Part shown: one piece after another, positions 15,716-25,833 of the stretch
Layout of the letters: every line of letters begins with the position of its first letter
Position numbering within the stretch: the first letter of the stretch is position 1
From: Phycisphaerales bacterium
Lineage (GTDB): Bacteria > Planctomycetota > Phycisphaerae > Phycisphaerales > UBA1924
Direction: 5' to 3'
Length of the DNA: 38,268 nucleotides
NCBI GenBank assembly: GCA_020847535.1
Contig: JADLBU010000087.1
Span: 1-38,268, forward strand
Position numbers and translations under genes: made by a program
The notes under the pieces: generated by a model
What the model was told of the DNA's origin: nothing
The model's database searches: none
What the model saw: the letters and a program-made list of their open reading frames with translations, nothing else

Positions 15716-18421
15716 ATGCCGATCGCGGGCGCCAGGCTGGCTTCGTATGTGATCGAACGCGAGCTTGGTCGCGGCGGTATGGGTGTGGTGTACCTCGCGC
15801 GGGATACCCGCCTCGACAGGCTGGTGGCGATCAAGGCGCTCCCGGAGCACGTCGTTGCCGATGCCCAGCGCCTGATGCGTTTCGAGCGCGAGGCCAAGGT
15901 GCTCGCCTCGCTGAATCATCCGGGGATCGGGGCGATCTTCGGGCTCGAAGAAGGTGACGGCCGGCGGTACCTCATTCTTGAATACGTGGAAGGCCAGACG
16001 CTGGCCCAGCGCCTGGAGAACGGTCCCCTGGCGATCGATGAGTCGCTCGCGATCGGACGGCAGATCGCCGCAGCGCTGGAAGCTGCTCACGACAAGGGCA
16101 TCATGCACCGGGATCTCAAACCCGGCAACGTCATGCATCGCCCGGATGGCGCTGTCAAGGTCCTGGACTTCGGGCTTGCGCGTTCCGAGGATGGGAGTAG
16201 GAGTCAATGGCCGGGAGCGGCTCCGGACTCCCCGACGTTGAGCCTGATGGGAACACCCACGATCCCCGGGGTGATCCTCGGCTCCGCGGGTTACATGAGT
16301 CCCGAGCAGGCACGCGGCCAGCCGCTCGACAAACGGACCGATGTATTCTCGTTCGGATGCATCCTGTACGAGATGCTCGCCGGGGGCATGGCCTTCGGCG
16401 GTGAGTCGCCTGCCGATTCGATTGCCGCGATCCTCGAACGAGAGCCGGTCTGGAGTCTTCTGCCGCATCGCACCCCCAGCGCTGTGCGGGATCTGCTGGA
16501 GCGGTGCCTGGAGAAGGATCCGCGCCGGCGGCTCAGGGATATCGGCGATGCCCGGCTGGAACTCGAAAAGTGCATCGAGCGGCGGTCATGGCTGGTCGGT
16601 TCATCGCAAAGCCACATCACCGTCGCTCCCCGTCCGCGCATGCTGCCCTGGGTGCTTGCCGCCGGGATCATCGCCGCCGGTGGCGGAGGCTGGCTTCTCG
16701 GGAGCAAGGCTCCGCGCACGCCGGGCACTCAAGGAGCGCCGGCGGCTCCGGGGATTACGCGATACCTCGCGACCGGTGATGGCATCCACTCGCGGATCCT
16801 CGAATCCCGCGGCTCCATTGGGATCTCGCGCGACGGCCGCATGATCGTGTTCGCGGGCGAGGATTCCGCCGGGGCGCGGTCGCTGTACCTCCGACGGCGA
16901 GAGGAGACGACTCCGGAGCGGATCAACATGCCGCTGGCGTCGACCGCATCGGACCCGATGATCTCGCCCGACAACAAGTGGATCGGGTATTTCGTCACCG
17001 GCCGGCTGTTCAAAGTGGCGCTCGCCGGCGGTGAGCCGGTGGAGCTGTACGGGGGCAACGGGCTTTCCAAGGGAGGCGTGTGGGCCCCTCAGGGGATCAT
17101 CTTCAGCCCGCTTCCCAGTTCCGGCCTGATGTTTGTGCCCGAGCAGGGCGGACCGCCGCAGGCGCTGACAACGCCTGATCCCGCCAGGGAAGAGATATCG
17201 CACCGCTGGCCGGACATCCTCCCCGATCACAGGCACGTGCTCTTCACGATCAAGAAGGTCGGGATGCTCTCGTTCGATGATGCGGAAATCGCGCTGCTGG
17301 ACACGCGGAACGGGACCTGGAAGACGATCCTCAAGGACGGCTCGTACGCACGCTACGCGCCCTCGGGCCACATCGTGTACGCACGTGCCGGCCGGTTGCT
17401 CGCGGTCAAGTTCGACCCGGCGACCCTTGAGGTCACCAGCGCGCCGGTCGAGGTCGTATCTCACGTGTTGACCGAGCCCGGCAGCGGGGCGGCGAACTTT
17501 GCGATCGCCGCGGAGACCGGTGATCTGGCCTGCCAGCCTGGCGGCAGCAACGAGCAGGTGTTCAGCCTGGCCTGGGTTGACATGAAGGGCGATATCACGT
17601 CGATCCCCGCGCCCCCGAGGCACTACGCCGGTCTCACGATCGCTCCCGATGGCGAGCGGGTCGCGACGCCGATCTTCGCGGCGACCGATGCAATCTTCGT
17701 CTACGACATCGCGCGCAACACCAACACCCGTTTCACGTTCCAGGGCAACTGCGGCAACCCGGTATGGACGCCCGACAGCAAGAGCATCATCTTCACGGCG
17801 GACTTGGGCGGGAGCGTCTCAACCTACATCGCCGCGGCCGATGGCTCCAATTCCCCGCGCAAGCTCTTCGACGGCCAACACGGATCAAGCGCCACAGCGC
17901 TGCGGGTCGATTCGGGCCTGGCGATGGTTTACGCCCAGGGCGGGGACATCTGGATGCGCGGCATCGAACCTCTCGCCGAGCCTACTCGACTCATCAGCTC
18001 GCAGTTCTTCGAGGCAGATCCGGCGATCTCACCCGACGGGCGGTGGATCGCCTACGCCTCCAACGAAACCGGGCAGGACGAGGTCTACGTGCGCCCATTC
18101 CCAAAGGGCGATGGCAAGTGGCAGGCCTCGCGCGGCGGCGGATCGATCCCGGCGTGGGACAAGGCCGGCAAGCGGCTGTTCTACCTGAAGGGACACCAGC
18201 TCTTTACGGTGCCCTACACCGTCGATGGCAGTTTCCAGCTTCCCCAGAAGCTCTGCGATATCCCCGCCGATTTCGACCTGCCCACCGTGGCACCCGATGG
18301 GCAACGGTACCTGTGGGGTCGCAAGCTGCCGCCGCCGTACACCGGGGATCGCGTCCACGTTGTGCAACACTGGACCGAGGAGCTCAAGCGCATCGTGCCC
18401 GGAAACAGCCCGGCTCGCTGA
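15716..18421 (+). CDS. Ser/Thr protein kinase with membrane segment and TolB/WD40-like propeller
   Basis: The product of 901 residues is a Hanks-type kinase. The glycine loop is GRGGMGVV (18-25), the ATP lysine is VAIK40, Glu59 lies in the C-helix, the catalytic loop is HRDLKPGN (131-138) and DFG is 151-153; the activation segment ends GYMSPEQARG. All catalytic residues are present. A membrane helix follows at about 309-330 (LPWVLAAGIIAAGGGGWLLG), then a large outward-facing part with PD40/TolB-like blades (ISRDGRMIVFAGEDS, ISPDNKWIGYF, APDGERVATP, WTPDSKSIIFTADLGG, ISPDGRWIAYASNETGQDEV). This kinase-TM-propeller layout is common in planctomycetes and Acidobacteria and suggests extracytoplasmic sensing linked to phosphorylation. 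ATG 15716 is chosen because the preceding in-frame codons lie upstream of the promoter-like TACACT. Confidence 0.95.
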   Translation: MPIAGARLASYVIERELGRGGMGVVYLARDTRLDRLVAIKALPEHVVADAQRLMRFEREAKVLASLNHPGIGAIFGLEEGDGRRYLILEYVEGQTLAQRLENGPLAIDESLAIGRQIAAALEAAHDKGIMHRDLKPGNVMHRPDGAVKVLDFGLARSEDGSRSQWPGAAPDSPTLSLMGTPTIPGVILGSAGYMSPEQARGQPLDKRTDVFSFGCILYEMLAGGMAFGGESPADSIAAILEREPVWSLLPHRTPSAVRDLLERCLEKDPRRRLRDIGDARLELEKCIERRSWLVGSSQSHITVAPRPRMLPWVLAAGIIAAGGGGWLLGSKAPRTPGTQGAPAAPGITRYLATGDGIHSRILESRGSIGISRDGRMIVFAGEDSAGARSLYLRRREETTPERINMPLASTASDPMISPDNKWIGYFVTGRLFKVALAGGEPVELYGGNGLSKGGVWAPQGIIFSPLPSSGLMFVPEQGGPPQALTTPDPAREEISHRWPDILPDHRHVLFTIKKVGMLSFDDAEIALLDTRNGTWKTILKDGSYARYAPSGHIVYARAGRLLAVKFDPATLEVTSAPVEVVSHVLTEPGSGAANFAIAAETGDLACQPGGSNEQVFSLAWVDMKGDITSIPAPPRHYAGLTIAPDGERVATPIFAATDAIFVYDIARNTNTRFTFQGNCGNPVWTPDSKSIIFTADLGGSVSTYIAAADGSNSPRKLFDGQHGSSATALRVDSGLAMVYAQGGDIWMRGIEPLAEPTRLISSQFFEADPAISPDGRWIAYASNETGQDEVYVRPFPKGDGKWQASRGGGSIPAWDKAGKRLFYLKGHQLFTVPYTVDGSFQLPQKLCDIPADFDLPTVAPDGQRYLWGRKLPPPYTGDRVHVVQHWTEELKRIVPGNSPAR

Positions 18422-18434
18422 CCCGGCGAACATG

Positions 18435-19931
<1,497 letters not shown>

Positions 19932-20017
19932 GCTCGCGTTTCCCCGGTGGACGCAGGTGGGGGTCGATGGGGGAACCAATGGTAGGGAAAGCCCCACGAA
20001 GGCCGTTTCGAAAAGAA

Positions 20018-20045
20018 GCGAGCCGCCCGATTCGGGGCGGCTCGC
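20018..20045 (-). terminator. Rho-independent terminator of rpsP
   Basis: A perfect 11-bp stem (GCGAGCCGCCC / GGGCGGCTCGC) with a 6-nt loop. On the minus strand it is followed by TTCTTTT. It lies 30 nt after the rpsP stop and separates rpsP from hldE. Confidence 0.88.
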
Positions 20046-20075
20046 GAGTTGGTCAGCGATCAGAGCGGAAGGGAA

Positions 20076-20423
20076 TCAGGCCTTCTTCTCTTCCTTGGCA
20101 GGGGCTGCGGCCTCGGCGGCCTTCTTGGCCTCGACCTTCTTGCGGTCGTCGGCACGGTCGGATTCCCAGTCCTTGACGTTGATCAGGTTGCGCTTGGCGA
20201 GCATGTCACGGACGGTGTCCGAGGGGCGGGCGCCCTTGCTGAGCCAGTACTTCACGCGATCCTCGTTCAGCGTGATCTGCTTGGCCGGGTTCTTCTCGAC
20301 CGGGTTGTACCAGCCGAGTTCCTCGACGGGAGCGCCATCGCGGCGGGTGCGCCGATCGATCGCGGCGATCCGGTAAAAGGGGCGATTCCTCCGGCCAAAC
20401 CTCTGCATGCGGATGCACAACAC
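20076..20423 (-). CDS. rpsP: 30S ribosomal protein bS16
   Basis: A small-subunit ribosomal protein of 115 residues. The N-terminus (IRMQRFGRRNRPFYRIAAID) and GWYNPVEKNP, DRVKYWLSKGARPSDTV are diagnostic. The C-terminus is a lysine/alanine/glutamate-rich tail (KKVEAKKAAEAAAPAKEEKK), longer than the 82-residue E. coli protein. The start is GTG 20423, where GGAGG lies 7 nt upstream. In many bacteria rpsP heads a rpsP-rimM-trmD-rplS operon; here a terminator follows at once and the next gene is hldE, so it is monocistronic. Confidence 0.97.
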   Translation of the reverse strand: MLCIRMQRFGRRNRPFYRIAAIDRRTRRDGAPVEELGWYNPVEKNPAKQITLNEDRVKYWLSKGARPSDTVRDMLAKRNLINVKDWESDRADDRKKVEAKKAAEAAAPAKEEKKA

Positions 20424-20614
20424 GTGAGAACCTCCGGCGTTCCGGTCGTTGATCGATCAGTTCCAGGCAGTATTGCCGCCACCCTGCGGCCGCCCACCCG
20501 AGTGCCAAGTGGGCCCAGAGGTTAGGCCGCTCGCCGGTATGCATCCAGTGTCGATGTGTATCCCGGCCCGATTGTTCGGGTTTTAATAGCCGCCGCTGGT
20601 TCACATCAGCGACT

Positions 20615-22663
20615 TCAGCACCCCAGCTCGAACGCTTCCATGAACGTCTGGTAGTCCTCCAGATCGACAAATCCGGAGCCGTCGACATCTCCATCGATCA
20701 AACCGGATTCGAACATCAGCACGAACGCGCTGAAGTCCTCGATGTCGGAGAAGCCGGAGCCATCGAAGTCCGCCGGGCACGCCTTGATGTTCGCCCCCGC
20801 CATCCCGAAGGAAGCCCCGAACAGGCCGGCCGTGCTTCCGACGACCGTCGCTACGCCGGTGCTCTTGCTCACTTTCAGCAACTGTTCATTGCTTGAGTTG
20901 ATCGTGAACAGCTCATCTCCCGCGGAGCAGTACGCCAGAGCGTTGCAGTCGGTGATGCCCGCCCCCAGCGTGCCGATCGCCGTCTGCGCGCCGGTTGTCG
21001 TGTTGATCGAGACCAGCCGCGTGCCGCCGATCGTCACATCGGAGATACCGTAAAGCGTGCCCGTCGTGGTGTCGTAGTCCAGCCCCCCCAGATTGCCGCC
21101 CGAGGGAGAGCCGATCGCCGAGGCGACCAGCGTGTCGCGATCGATCTTGAAAAGCTGCCCGCCGCTTGCCGCGACAGCAAAGAGCGTGCGCGACACCGGA
21201 TCGAACGCCAGGCAATTGAGCGTGCTGCCCGTGCCCGTCACGGTCCCCACAAGCATCCGGGAGCCTCCGGTCGTCATCGTGTAGAGCTTCTTGGTGTTGT
21301 CGATGATGTAGAAGAGGTTGCGATTCCAGTCCCAGGCCATGCCCTGCGTGACACCCGGAACATCCCCGAGCTTGGCGAACGCGCCGGTGGTCCGGCTCGC
21401 CGTGCCGAAGTTGTTCGCCGCATCCCCGGAGACGAACAGGTCTCCGCCCGCGACGCCCTTGCCCGTCTTGCAGATCCCCAGCGGATTCGCCAAGGCGGCG
21501 ATCAATCCGGAGTTGTTGATCCCGGTGCCGTTGTTATACGAACTCGACGAGCTGCCGCACCCGCCGTGCGTGTGCACCCCGACGGCCTTCTGTTGGGTCT
21601 CATCAAAGACCGGGGAGCCGCTATTGCCGCCCGTGGTGTCCACGTGATAGCCGATCGAGCTCCCGGACTTGAACTTGAACGGCCCGGTGTGCGTCTTCTG
21701 CACCTGGTTCCACGTTGGGGAGACCGGCGAGGAGGTGGTGCCGTACCCGGTGATCCGTGTCGTCTGGTTCACATTGGGCAGCGTGGTCGCCAGGACGTAT
21801 CGCATGCCGTACGCCTGGTACGGAGTCAGCCCCGTGTTGGAATTCACGTTGACGCCGAAGTAGCCGTAGTCATCCCCGACGCCGTTGTTGTGGAACTGAA
21901 CACTGGCGCCGTCGGTGCTGTATTGGTGCTCGGGGCCGGGGTTCACGAGACTCCCGTTGGGGTTCGAGAGGGGAACCTTGAAGCTCATCACGTTGCCGCC
22001 CGAGGTGCCGCAGTGGCCGGCCGTCAGGAACATGGAATTGCCGTCATTGATGAGCCACGAGGTGCAGCCGACGCTGTGGCGGCCCTGGCGATCATCGAAG
22101 CTCAACTGGCGATCATCGGCGGATCCGCAGATCGTGCGATCCCCGAACTTGTTGAGCCCGGCGGTGACGGTGGTGATGACCAGCCGGTTGTCCCCGGTTC
22201 CGGGGGAGGCGATCAGCTCGACGAGCACCGTGTCCCCGTTGAAGTACGCCGATGTGTTCACCCACTGCTCGATGCTCTCGGCGGTCAGCCACTGCACCCC
22301 GCCATCCAGCACGGAGGTCAGCTTGACCCGGGCGGCGTTGTCGTTGGCCGGGTCTCCCGAGAGCTGCGTCAGGTCGAACTTCAGCCGCAGCCACGGCGCA
22401 TCGGTGACATGCACGACCGCGAAGAACACGGTCTGCTGCTCCCCGCCGGCGGGGTCCGCGGCGATCAGGCCCGAGTCGATCGGGTCGATCTTCACCTCTT
22501 CGCTGGGAGGAGGGGAGATAGAGAACCCGCTGTCATCGCCGGCCCCCATCCCACCAGTGCCGTCGAGCCCGCTGTTGGGTTTTTTCACCGTCTGGCCGAG
22601 AGCCGAGGCCGCGAGCCCGGCCGATGCGATGAGAGCAGCAACCTGTGTCCTGGTGAGAATCAC
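20615..22663 (-). CDS. Secreted trypsin-like serine protease with duplicated GC-type dockerin tail
   Basis: The product of 682 residues has a signal peptide (VAALIASAGLAASALGQ), an N-terminal beta region to about 150, then a chymotrypsin-fold protease. The triad is His217 (MFLTAGHCG), Asp264 or 265 (GDDYGYFGV) and Ser348 (GGNSGSPVF). A propeller-like region follows (repeats such as LNCLAFDPVSRTLFAVA and LGGLDYDTTTGTLYGIS). The C-terminus has two Ca-loop units, CPADFDGSGFSDIEDFSAF and GDVDGSGFVDLEDYQTF, ending MEAFELGC, so it is probably surface-anchored through the GC-type dockerin-like tag. GTG 22663 is preceded by AGGAG at 7 nt. The natural substrate is unknown. Confidence 0.93.
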   Translation of the reverse strand: MILTRTQVAALIASAGLAASALGQTVKKPNSGLDGTGGMGAGDDSGFSISPPPSEEVKIDPIDSGLIAADPAGGEQQTVFFAVVHVTDAPWLRLKFDLTQLSGDPANDNAARVKLTSVLDGGVQWLTAESIEQWVNTSAYFNGDTVLVELIASPGTGDNRLVITTVTAGLNKFGDRTICGSADDRQLSFDDRQGRHSVGCTSWLINDGNSMFLTAGHCGTSGGNVMSFKVPLSNPNGSLVNPGPEHQYSTDGASVQFHNNGVGDDYGYFGVNVNSNTGLTPYQAYGMRYVLATTLPNVNQTTRITGYGTTSSPVSPTWNQVQKTHTGPFKFKSGSSIGYHVDTTGGNSGSPVFDETQQKAVGVHTHGGCGSSSSSYNNGTGINNSGLIAALANPLGICKTGKGVAGGDLFVSGDAANNFGTASRTTGAFAKLGDVPGVTQGMAWDWNRNLFYIIDNTKKLYTMTTGGSRMLVGTVTGTGSTLNCLAFDPVSRTLFAVAASGGQLFKIDRDTLVASAIGSPSGGNLGGLDYDTTTGTLYGISDVTIGGTRLVSINTTTGAQTAIGTLGAGITDCNALAYCSAGDELFTINSSNEQLLKVSKSTGVATVVGSTAGLFGASFGMAGANIKACPADFDGSGFSDIEDFSAFVLMFESGLIDGDVDGSGFVDLEDYQTFMEAFELGC

Positions 22664-22821
22664 GCTCGGTCTCCTGGTTCAGAGGCGCGGGAAGAAGCAG
22701 ACAAGATACATGAACGGCCCGAATCCCGGAAGCGAATCACCGCCGGGAAGGTCCGATAGCCCGCAAGATACCCCGCCCCCAAACCGGGCACAACAACGAA
22801 GTTGAATTTGGGGCGAGCGCT

Positions 22822-23721
22822 CTACTTGGGCAGCGGCGGTGGATCGTCATCGATCGCCGTCCCGCTGAAGTACTTGTTCGTCATCAGCTCTTTAGGGCCG
22901 TCCTGGTCGATGTACTTGCCCTCGCCGGTGATGGCATAGCCCATCGCCGTCACATCCTTGGTCTCCACGTGCTCATCCGTGAAGAGGAAGTTGGTGCGGC
23001 CCAGATGCCGCGGGTCAGGCCCGGAACGGTCGGGCGCCGAGCAGCGGTCCGACTCCGGGGTCAGCCGCGGCGCATCGAGGTTGAAACCCTCATTCCCGGG
23101 CGCCAGGTCGTCGGTTCCGTTGTTGGTATAAGTTGTGCGCTCGCTGGCGTTGAAACTCCCCGCGGTCCCCAGCGCATCGGCCCCCATGACCGTCATCGAG
23201 GGCTGAAGGATGAACCCGCGCTTCCTCGGGTAGTTGTTGTACTTGCCCGCTGTCATGCGCGAATTGCCCAGGAACAGGTAGTTGTACCCGTAGCAGTGGT
23301 TCCGCTCATCCTTCCAGTCCGGGCGCTCCGGGCACTGGAACACCTTGCTGTCGTAGTCCTGGCGGCCGCACAATGGATCGGTCGCCGGGAGCGGCTCGTT
23401 GAAGGGATAGACCCCGACGTGCGAGCCGATGGTCGCGATCCATGTGGGGCGGAACTTCAGGCCAGTCCCGACCTCGTACCAGTTTTTCGGGTTGCCCGCG
23501 CCGCCGGCAAGGTTGGGCATGCGGCCGCCCGGGATGACGTCCTTGTTCTGATCCGCGTAGCTGTCCCAGCCGGCGCTGAGCGTCCGGAGATTGGCCATGC
23601 AGATGGTCGTCTTGGCGGTCTGACGCGACTTGCCCAGCATCGGCATCAGGATGCCGATCAAGAGCGCCATGATCGCGACGACAACCAGCAGCTCGATGAG
23701 CGTGAATGCGCGGTTTTTCAT
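22822..23721 (-). CDS. Type II secretion-like pseudopilin
   Basis: The product of 299 residues starts [20 protein letters not shown], a textbook prepilin peptidase site (after Arg-Ala, before Phe-Thr-Leu-Ile-Glu, Glu+5 present) and hydrophobic helix, followed by MLGKSRQTAKTTICMANLRT. The C-terminal region has TNFLFTDEHVETKDV, a variant of the H-x-DG motif of the first pseudopilin. ATG 23721 follows GAGGG closely. It is upstream of the secreted protease gene on the same strand; whether the two cooperate is not known. The C-terminus is proline-rich (DDDPPPLPK). Confidence 0.9.
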   Translation of the reverse strand: MKNRAFTLIELLVVVAIMALLIGILMPMLGKSRQTAKTTICMANLRTLSAGWDSYADQNKDVIPGGRMPNLAGGAGNPKNWYEVGTGLKFRPTWIATIGSHVGVYPFNEPLPATDPLCGRQDYDSKVFQCPERPDWKDERNHCYGYNYLFLGNSRMTAGKYNNYPRKRGFILQPSMTVMGADALGTAGSFNASERTTYTNNGTDDLAPGNEGFNLDAPRLTPESDRCSAPDRSGPDPRHLGRTNFLFTDEHVETKDVTAMGYAITGEGKYIDQDGPKELMTNKYFSGTAIDDDPPPLPK

Positions 23722-23785
23722 ACGTCCCTCGCGGATCGCCGTGCGGTCTGGACACCCGATCAGTCAGAATACACCTATCGGAAAG

Positions 23786-24163
23786 CTACCCGAAGGTTCG
23801 CCCGGATTCAAGATCAATTAGCTTCCACTTCTGATCTCGGCACAGCTTTGACAGCACCGGCCAGGCGATCTCTTCGTCGGTCACGCTCGCCATGATCTGG
23901 GTGACAGATTCGGCGGACGTTGGGATATCCACCACCATCCCCGGACCGTACAGCATCTCCGTGCCCAGAGACCGGCCCGGGCTGCCGTCCGGAGAAGTGT
24001 TATACAGCTCCAGGATCGCCTTAACCTGCCGCGCTGTGCCAAGCGACGCCATCCCGGCGCCGGGCAGCGCCGCTCCCATCAGAACAAACTGGCGTTTCTT
24101 TGACACGGGCCAATCGTATTCATTGTGTCGGGCGCAAGAGCGTCCCAGATAATGTTCATTCAT
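23786..24163 (-). CDS. Small protein of unknown function
   Basis: Not recognised. The frame encodes 125 residues from ATG 24163, but a GTG at 24106 starts the more natural sequence SKKRQFVLMGAALPGAGMAS, giving about 106 residues, and would make the first residues a weak hydrophobic segment. No cysteine-rich or catalytic motif is visible; the C-terminal half (DEEIAWPVLSKLCRDQKWKL) looks like a folded alpha/beta protein. It lies 18 nt after the receiver gene on the same strand, so it is probably cotranscribed with it. Confidence 0.6.
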   Translation of the reverse strand: MNEHYLGRSCARHNEYDWPVSKKRQFVLMGAALPGAGMASLGTARQVKAILELYNTSPDGSPGRSLGTEMLYGPGMVVDIPTSAESVTQIMASVTDEEIAWPVLSKLCRDQKWKLIDLESGRTFG

Positions 24164-24181
24164 CGCCGACCTGACGCGGGA

Positions 24182-24619
24182 TCACTCCTCCCCGTCGTAT
24201 TCCTCGGTCTCCGACTCCCATAGCCGCACCGCTTCATCCAGCAGCCGCTCCAGCGGCACCGGCTTGAGCAGGTACTTGTCGGCGCCGATGCTCTCGGCAT
24301 AGGCCTGGTGGCGCTTGCCCTCGTTGGCGGTTACCATGATCACGATCGGGCTGTCTTCCTTGCCCTTGATCTTCTCGAGCACCAGGAAACCCGACCGCTT
24401 GGGCAGCATCATGTCCAGGATCACGATGTCAGGCGGATCTTCCTGGCAGATCTTCACCGCCTCGTTGCCATCCATGCACGATTGCGTCAGCGCTCCCTCC
24501 GATTGGAACGCAGCCTCGATTGATTCGAGGATGTCCCGGTCGTCATCGACGATGAGCACCCGGACGTCTTCAAGCCGTCCGCCGCCCTGGTATTCCATGT
24601 CGCCTTCTTCGCCGGGCAT
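24182..24619 (-). CDS. Stand-alone response-regulator receiver protein
   Basis: The product of 145 residues is a single CheY-like receiver. The acidic pair is Asp25-Asp26 (LIVDDDRDI), the phosphoacceptor is Asp69 (IVILDMMLP), Thr97 (MVTANEG) and Lys119 (YLLKPVPL) complete the active site. There is no output domain; only a short acidic tail (ETEEYDGEE) follows, so it likely acts through a protein partner. No histidine kinase is adjacent. ATG 24619 has GAGG 7 nt upstream. Confidence 0.93.
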   Translation of the reverse strand: MPGEEGDMEYQGGGRLEDVRVLIVDDDRDILESIEAAFQSEGALTQSCMDGNEAVKICQEDPPDIVILDMMLPKRSGFLVLEKIKGKEDSPIVIMVTANEGKRHQAYAESIGADKYLLKPVPLERLLDEAVRLWESETEEYDGEE

Positions 24620-24729
24620 GGTTGTTCCTCTGCTGGCTGCTCCGCGGGCTCACCACAGGCCCGCCGTCGATCCCATCAACATAGCACCGCCGGGCCTGCA
24701 ATGCCCGTGCATGCAACATGAACCGCCCC

Positions 24730-25788
24730 TCACGGCGCCGCCAGCAGCCGGGCATCCCTGGCGCTCTGATCGACGATCCGGTCCAGCTCCCGCGATGTCA
24801 TCCACGGCAGCGTCTCGAGCTTGGCCCGCAGCGCCGGCGGGAAGGGCCGATTGAGCCGCTCGTGCCGTGGACGGCTCTTCCAGATCCGATGCATCCACAG
24901 GTACTGCTCAGGCGCTGTCAGCACCGTCTGCTCGATCGCCCGCCGGTACCGCGCGGTGATATAGAACAACGGGTCGGGGGCATCGGCCCAGTCCTGCGGC
25001 CGTATGACATCCGTCACATCCAGCCGATATCGCAGCCCGCCGGGCTTGCGGATCCGCCGGGCGATCCCGCACGCGATCGGAGCCTGGAACTGCATTGCCA
25101 GGAGACCGATCGACTTGTAGGTCGAGGCCAACCGCCCGAAGAACGGCACGAACAGCCCGCGATCCCCCGCGTTCTGGTCGGCGACGAAGCCCAAGGGATG
25201 GCCCGCCGCCAGAATCCCAGGCAACCGGTCGGCGGCCCCGAACTTGTCCACCAGCGTCAGGCCGCGCGACTCGCGCGTTCGCCGAACCCACGCATCCAGG
25301 GGCCGAAGGTCCAGCGGACGGTACAGCGCATGCACCCGGAACCCCAGCAGGGCCATCGTGTAACCCAGCACCTCCCAGTTGCCGCAGTGCCCCGTGAGCA
25401 GGATCGTCGGGCCCGCCGAGAGCAGCGCTGCCAGCCCCTTCTCCACCTCCCCGATCCGCACGTGCGCCGGCCAGGAATCCTCCGTCAGGCAGCGCGTCGT
25501 GAACGCCATCTCCACGCCAAGCGTGAACAGGTGCTCATACGACCCGATCGCCACCGCCCGGCGATGGTCATCGGTCCAATCCGGGAACGCCTGTCGCAGG
25601 TGCTCGATCGCACGGTCCATCCGCTTGCGGTTGGCCGAGTGCCCGCAGTACATCCGCGCCAGCGCACTGGTCGCGCCCGCAGAGGCGTCAAAGCCGGCGA
25701 TCAGCGGCGCCGACAGCACCGACCGGATCGCCGTCGAGATCGGTGCGTGAAGCCAGCCGGGGATCTTGATGCGCTTCTTCTTGGCCAT
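24730..25788 (-). CDS. LpxL/HtrB-type lysophospholipid (lipid A) acyltransferase
   Basis: The product of 352 residues belongs to the LpxL/HtrB acyltransferase family that transfers a secondary acyl chain to lipid A or a related lipid. The catalytic HX4E is His134-CGNW-Glu139 in LLTGHCGNWE. The later ALYRPLD, FVADQNAGDRGLFVPFFG and YLWMHRIWKSRP blocks are family-typical (substrate-binding and the WxHRRWK-like end). With hldE in the same window it supports an LPS-containing outer membrane. Start ATG 25788 (MAKKKRIKIPGWL) has no clear ribosome-binding site; a short palindrome (25793-25809, CAGCGCC/GGCGCTG) lies just upstream. Confidence 0.92.
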   Translation of the reverse strand: MAKKKRIKIPGWLHAPISTAIRSVLSAPLIAGFDASAGATSALARMYCGHSANRKRMDRAIEHLRQAFPDWTDDHRRAVAIGSYEHLFTLGVEMAFTTRCLTEDSWPAHVRIGEVEKGLAALLSAGPTILLTGHCGNWEVLGYTMALLGFRVHALYRPLDLRPLDAWVRRTRESRGLTLVDKFGAADRLPGILAAGHPLGFVADQNAGDRGLFVPFFGRLASTYKSIGLLAMQFQAPIACGIARRIRKPGGLRYRLDVTDVIRPQDWADAPDPLFYITARYRRAIEQTVLTAPEQYLWMHRIWKSRPRHERLNRPFPPALRAKLETLPWMTSRELDRIVDQSARDARLLAAP

Positions 25789-25833
25789 CGTGCAGCGCCA
25801 TCGGCGCTGTCAATCGCCGCATACCCACGCCGA

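Noticed and set aside
20569..20590. CCCGATTGTTCGGGTTTT as a plus-strand terminator
   Set aside because: The stem is only 5 bp and no plus-strand gene ends there; it lies between two minus-strand genes.
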